Below are positions 61,269 through 64,000 of a stretch of DNA of 64,000 nt, one piece after another. Position numbers and translations under genes: made by a program. The notes beneath the pieces were generated by a model. That model was not told the origin of the DNA, searched no databases, and was given only the letters and a program-made list of their open reading frames with translations. Position 1 is the first letter of the stretch, and every line of letters begins with the position of its first letter. The stretch is taken from contig NZ_CP187970.1 of assembly GCF_049942825.1 (NCBI RefSeq), forward strand, positions 3,782,001-3,846,000, given 5' to 3'. The stretch comes from Paenibacillus_G sp049942825 (lineage in GTDB: Bacteria; Bacillota; Bacilli; Paenibacillales; NBRC-103111).

Positions 61269-61299
61269 TTGACTTCGTGTAACACGAAGGTTCTAAGCT
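61269..61299 (+). promoter_or_regulatory. MerR-type promoter of the aldo/keto reductase gene
   Basis: TTGACT (61269-61274), 19 bases, TAAGCT (61294-61299). The spacer holds the perfect dyad CTTCGTGT-A-ACACGAAG (61273-61289), the expected MerR operator position. Confidence 0.75.
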
Positions 61300-61403
61300 T
61301 AGTGTAACGCAAATGAGTCGTAGGTGGAACTCCCGCCGCAGTCCCCGATTAAGGGAATAAGCGCCGTTTGCTGTTATCCATTTCAACACTGGGAGGAATT
61401 ACA

Positions 61404-62255
61404 ATGCAAACCGTCACATTAAACAATGGTGTGCAAATGCCGATCATTGGCTTTGGTGTTTACCAAGTTCCTGATGCAGATGAATGCGAGAAAGCCGTAT
61501 ATGATGCGCTGATGGCTGGTTATCGCCTAATCGATACCGCCGCCGGTTATCTGAATGAGGAAGCGGTCGGTCGCGCGATCAAGCGCAGCGGTATCCCACG
61601 TGAGGAGTTGTTTATCACAACCAAGCTATGGGTTCAGGATGCCGGCTACGAGAGTGCCAAGCTGGCGTTTGCTAAATCTTTGAAGAAGCTCCAGCTCGAC
61701 TATCTGGATTTATACCTTATTCACCAGCCGTTCGGCGATTACTACGGCGCTTGGCGTGCGATGGAAGAACTGTACCGTGAAGGCCAAATCAAGGCGATTG
61801 GGGTCAGCAATTTCCTGCCTGACCGTTTGATGGACCTTATCGTGCATAACCAAACCGTGCCTGCCGTCAATCAAGTCGAAACGCATCCGTTCTACCAGCA
61901 AATCGAGAGTGCCGCTTTTATGAAAGAGCAGGGAGTGCTGCACCAGTCGTGGGCACCTTTCGCTGAAGGACGTAACAACTTGTTCGGGAACGAAGTTCTG
62001 GCCTCAATCGCAGGAAAACACAACAAGTCCGTCGCCCAAGTCGTGCTTCGCTGGCTTGTTCAGCGTGGAGTCGTTGTCATTCCGAAGTCGGTGAAGAAAG
62101 AACGGATCGTTGAAAACTTCAACATATTCGATTTTGAGTTGAGCGTGGACGACATCGAACTAATTTCCACTCTCGATACGCAGGAAAGTCTTTTCTTATC
62201 GTACCACGATCCGGCAGTTGCCAAAATGATGGGCAACTGGAAATTCGATTTGTAA
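61404..62255 (+). CDS. aldo/keto reductase (AKR5/YvgN-like)
   Basis: A 283-residue NADPH-dependent reductase. The catalytic tetrad is Asp44 and Tyr49 in LIDTAAGY, Lys74 in ITTKLW, and His107 in YLIHQPFGDYY. The C-terminal VIPKSVKKERIVENFNIFDF segment binds the 2'-phosphate of NADPH. GGGAGG lies 8 bases before the ATG at 61404. Its promoter is set for MerR control by the divergent regulator. Relatives reduce methylglyoxal and other aldehydes. A terminator follows at 62297-62332. Confidence 0.9.
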   Translation: MQTVTLNNGVQMPIIGFGVYQVPDADECEKAVYDALMAGYRLIDTAAGYLNEEAVGRAIKRSGIPREELFITTKLWVQDAGYESAKLAFAKSLKKLQLDYLDLYLIHQPFGDYYGAWRAMEELYREGQIKAIGVSNFLPDRLMDLIVHNQTVPAVNQVETHPFYQQIESAAFMKEQGVLHQSWAPFAEGRNNLFGNEVLASIAGKHNKSVAQVVLRWLVQRGVVVIPKSVKKERIVENFNIFDFELSVDDIELISTLDTQESLFLSYHDPAVAKMMGNWKFDL

Positions 62256-62296
62256 CCTCGATGAAACTGTAAACTCATCATGCGTTTATCTATTGA

Positions 62297-62332
62297 GAAA
62301 GGACAGGGTGATCGCCTCTGTCCTTTCTTTAC
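62297..62332 (+). terminator. intrinsic terminator of the aldo/keto reductase gene
   Basis: GAAAGGACAG pairs with CTGTCCTTTC and a short T run follows, 42 bases after the stop. Confidence 0.7.
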
Positions 62333-62351
62333 TTGAATTGGGAAATTGAGC

Positions 62352-62735
62352 CTAAATTTTAATACTAGTTCGTTTAATCTGGGATTCTAAAACATCATAA
62401 AGAGCAAGCTTATAATTTATTTTATCCAAGTTAAAATAGAGATCCCCTATGCTTCTCTCTATTTCTTTTTTGTGATGGAGCATCATCAATTTTCGTTCTG
62501 AAATGGTGGAGTCCCCTTCTTTGTATAAGTAAACGTATTTCTGAATTTGAGCAATCGGCATTCCTGTTGCCCGAAGCGCTGTAACAAAGTGGATCCAGCT
62601 TAAATCTTCTTCGTCGTATAAACGCTTTCCATTTTCGTTTCTTTTAACATGCGGGAGCAATCCCTCTTTTTCGTAATATCGAAGTGTGTGTGCGGCTATT
62701 TCCGTTATTTCAGTAACTTCTTTAATAGTCAACAT
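62352..62735 (-). CDS. MerR family transcriptional regulator
   Basis: A 127-residue MerR protein: HTH MLTIKEVTEITEIAAHTLRY then YEKEGLLPHVKRNENGKRLY, followed by a short coiled coil. It resembles the neighbouring regulator at 60781-61230 in layout. AGGAGG lies about 15 bases before the ATG, a long spacing. It is divergent from the short-chain dehydrogenase gene and likely controls it. Confidence 0.85.
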   Translation of the reverse strand: MLTIKEVTEITEIAAHTLRYYEKEGLLPHVKRNENGKRLYDEEDLSWIHFVTALRATGMPIAQIQKYVYLYKEGDSTISERKLMMLHHKKEIERSIGDLYFNLDKINYKLALYDVLESQIKRTSIKI

Positions 62736-62892
62736 AATAAACTTTCATCGCCTCCTGTTAAAGTGCGCTTTAAATGGTTTCTTCAACTTTATTAATTGAA
62801 TTTTCTGATTTCATGCCATAAAAAGAAAAAACGAGGATTAAAACAAGGTGTTTTCTGTTCCATTATACACTTATTATTTTCCAAAAAAACCC

Positions 62893-62923
62893 TTGACTTA
62901 AAGCGAACTTCATAAATTATGAT
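62893..62923 (+). promoter_or_regulatory. MerR-type promoter of the short-chain dehydrogenase gene
   Basis: TTGACT (62893-62898), 19 bases, TATGAT (62918-62923). A palindrome TTAAAGTGCGCTTTAA also lies near 62757, close to the divergent regulator start. Confidence 0.6.
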
Positions 62924-62964
62924 GGCAAGGTAATTAAAAAACATTTTTGAAAGGACGGATAACG

Positions 62965-63753
62965 TTGAAAGGGAAAATTTTAGAACAAGAAGCTGCACAG
63001 ACCACGATTTCCATCGTCACTGGCGGCAGCCGGGGGCTTGGTCGTAATACGGCCATTAGTATTGCGCGTCATGGCGGTGATGTCATTTTGACCTATCGCA
63101 GCCGAGCAGAAGAAGCAAAATCAGTCGTTGCTGAGATCGAAGCTCTGGGGTGTAAAGCGGTCGCTCTACAACTCGATATGGAAAACACATCCAGCTTCTC
63201 TGGCTTTGCTCAGACGGTTGGTTCTATTTTGCAATCGAATTGGGGTAACTCCACTTTCAATCATCTGGTGAATAATGCCGGTCATGGGGAAATGGTAAGC
63301 TTTGCCGAAACCACAGAGGCTCAATTCGACGGCCTGTTCAATGTGCATGTCAAGGGCGTATTTTTTTTGACTCAAGCCCTGCTGCCGCTTCTTGCAGATG
63401 GTGGTCGTATTGTTAACTTCTCAACAGGTCTTACTCGAGTCTCTTATCCCGGCTTCTCGGCTTACTCTGCAGCTAAGGGTGCAGTAGAAATTCTAACCAT
63501 CTATATGGCAAAAGAGCTGGGCCACCGGGGTATCACTGTTAATACCATTGCACCTGGTGCCATTGAAACCGATTTTTTAGGCGGCGCTGTGCGTGACACG
63601 CCTGCTTACAATAATGCGTTTGCTTCGATGGTTGCCCTTGGTCGTGTCGGCGTGCCTGAAGATATTGGTCCCGCAGTCGCCAGTCTACTCGATCCCCACA
63701 ATCGCTGGGTTAATGCACAGCGAATCGAAATCTCTGGTGGTCAGAACATTTGA
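62965..63753 (+). CDS. short-chain dehydrogenase/reductase
   Basis: A 262-residue NAD(P)-dependent oxidoreductase of the classical SDR type. Cofactor motif TGGSRGLG is at residues 19-26, NNAG follows the fourth strand, and the active site is Ser in VNFSTGL with Tyr and Lys in SAYSAAKGAVE. The end IEISGGQNI is typical. The TTG at 62965, with AAGGA 9 bases upstream, is preferred over the TTG at 62947. It is under a MerR-type promoter. Confidence 0.87.
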   Translation: MKGKILEQEAAQTTISIVTGGSRGLGRNTAISIARHGGDVILTYRSRAEEAKSVVAEIEALGCKAVALQLDMENTSSFSGFAQTVGSILQSNWGNSTFNHLVNNAGHGEMVSFAETTEAQFDGLFNVHVKGVFFLTQALLPLLADGGRIVNFSTGLTRVSYPGFSAYSAAKGAVEILTIYMAKELGHRGITVNTIAPGAIETDFLGGAVRDTPAYNNAFASMVALGRVGVPEDIGPAVASLLDPHNRWVNAQRIEISGGQNI

Positions 63754-63865
63754 TTGCTCAAGGCGTAAGGTAAACATGTCAACATTTAAAGATGCAAGCT
63801 TAGGATTAGCAGCAGCAATGTGTGGTTCAACGTTGAGTCCAACGGATGCCCTTACTTCAATGAAA

Positions 63866-63899
63866 CAGGGAGCAAAACCGCGGTGGTCTGCTCCCTTTT
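63866..63899 (+). terminator. hairpin downstream of the short-chain dehydrogenase gene
   Basis: AGGGAGCA pairs with TGCTCCCT, with an inner ACCGCGGT palindrome, then TTTT. It argues against the open frame 63778-64000 being a gene. Confidence 0.65.
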
Positions 63900-64000
63900 A
63901 TGGTCTAATTATCATTGATCTTGCCTTCCAGATTCTCGAATATTGCTGTCGCCAGAAAATGGAGGAACACGGCATGCTTGATTACAAGTCGCTCTGGTTT

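Noticed and set aside
63778..64000. Open frame running off the window end after the short-chain dehydrogenase
   Set aside because: A terminator-like hairpin with T run at 63866-63899 lies inside it and no family is recognisable; it could only be judged with more sequence.

Overview
The window looks like a chromosome segment of a spore-forming Firmicute, most probably Paenibacillus or a close relative. The evidence is a GC-rich backbone, Shine-Dalgarno sites of the AGGAGG type, a GerA/GerB/GerC-type spore germination operon with a sigma-G-like promoter, a XerS-type recombinase, an ECF sigma factor with a DUF4179 partner, lipoproteins, and intergenic repeats built on CGGAACTCAG. The genus is an inference from gene content and style.

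Layout. 0-13.9 kb: housekeeping and accessory genes (amidase end, aldo/keto reductase, NAD(P)HX repair enzyme, pseudokinase-PASTA membrane protein, XerS, DUF4097 protein, citrate synthase family enzyme, thioredoxin-reductase-like flavoprotein) separated by repeat-filled non-coding stretches and gene remnants (GNAT, lacZ). 14-22.8 kb: carbohydrate uptake, with a LacI regulator, an alpha-glucoside-type ABC transporter without its ATPase, a c-type cytochrome lipoprotein, a second sugar-binding lipoprotein and a PfkB kinase. 22.8-24.3 kb: decayed livF and cdaA-cdaR pieces. 24.3-33.8 kb: spore germination operon, DUF420 protein, methyltransferase, ECF sigma/anti-sigma pair and an SGNH hydrolase.

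About 33.9-52.6 kb: an AT-rich island unlike its surroundings. It holds a defence cassette read on the minus strand: a cytosine-5 methyltransferase in its own transcription unit, then a tightly coupled run of a MORC/MutL-like GHKL ATPase, a Z1-domain helicase-like ATPase, a PD-(D/E)XK nuclease, an AIPR protein and a small zinc-ribbon protein. Next come a DUF6075-like gene, an HTH gene with two unknown partners, a replication-relaxation-like pair beside a large nested inverted repeat, a zinc-finger protein with a partner, and a large serine recombinase. The recombinase is preceded by a damaged paralogue, a 55-residue ORF and a LexA-type site. The methylase presumably marks self DNA while the other proteins sense and cut unmarked DNA, and the recombinase probably mobilised the island. 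These roles are inferred.

52.6-64 kb: a rearranged zone with an IS110 remnant, a YebC protein fused to a lipoprotein-like domain, an AlkZ/YcaQ-type protein and a second AlkZ-related one, two genes that have lost their secretion signals (DUF3829 and copper-amine-oxidase-N types), and two divergent MerR-oxidoreductase pairs, each with a 19-bp-spacer promoter typical of MerR control. A hairpin-plus-GCTAACGTTCTCCGTT repeat recurs near the broken genes.
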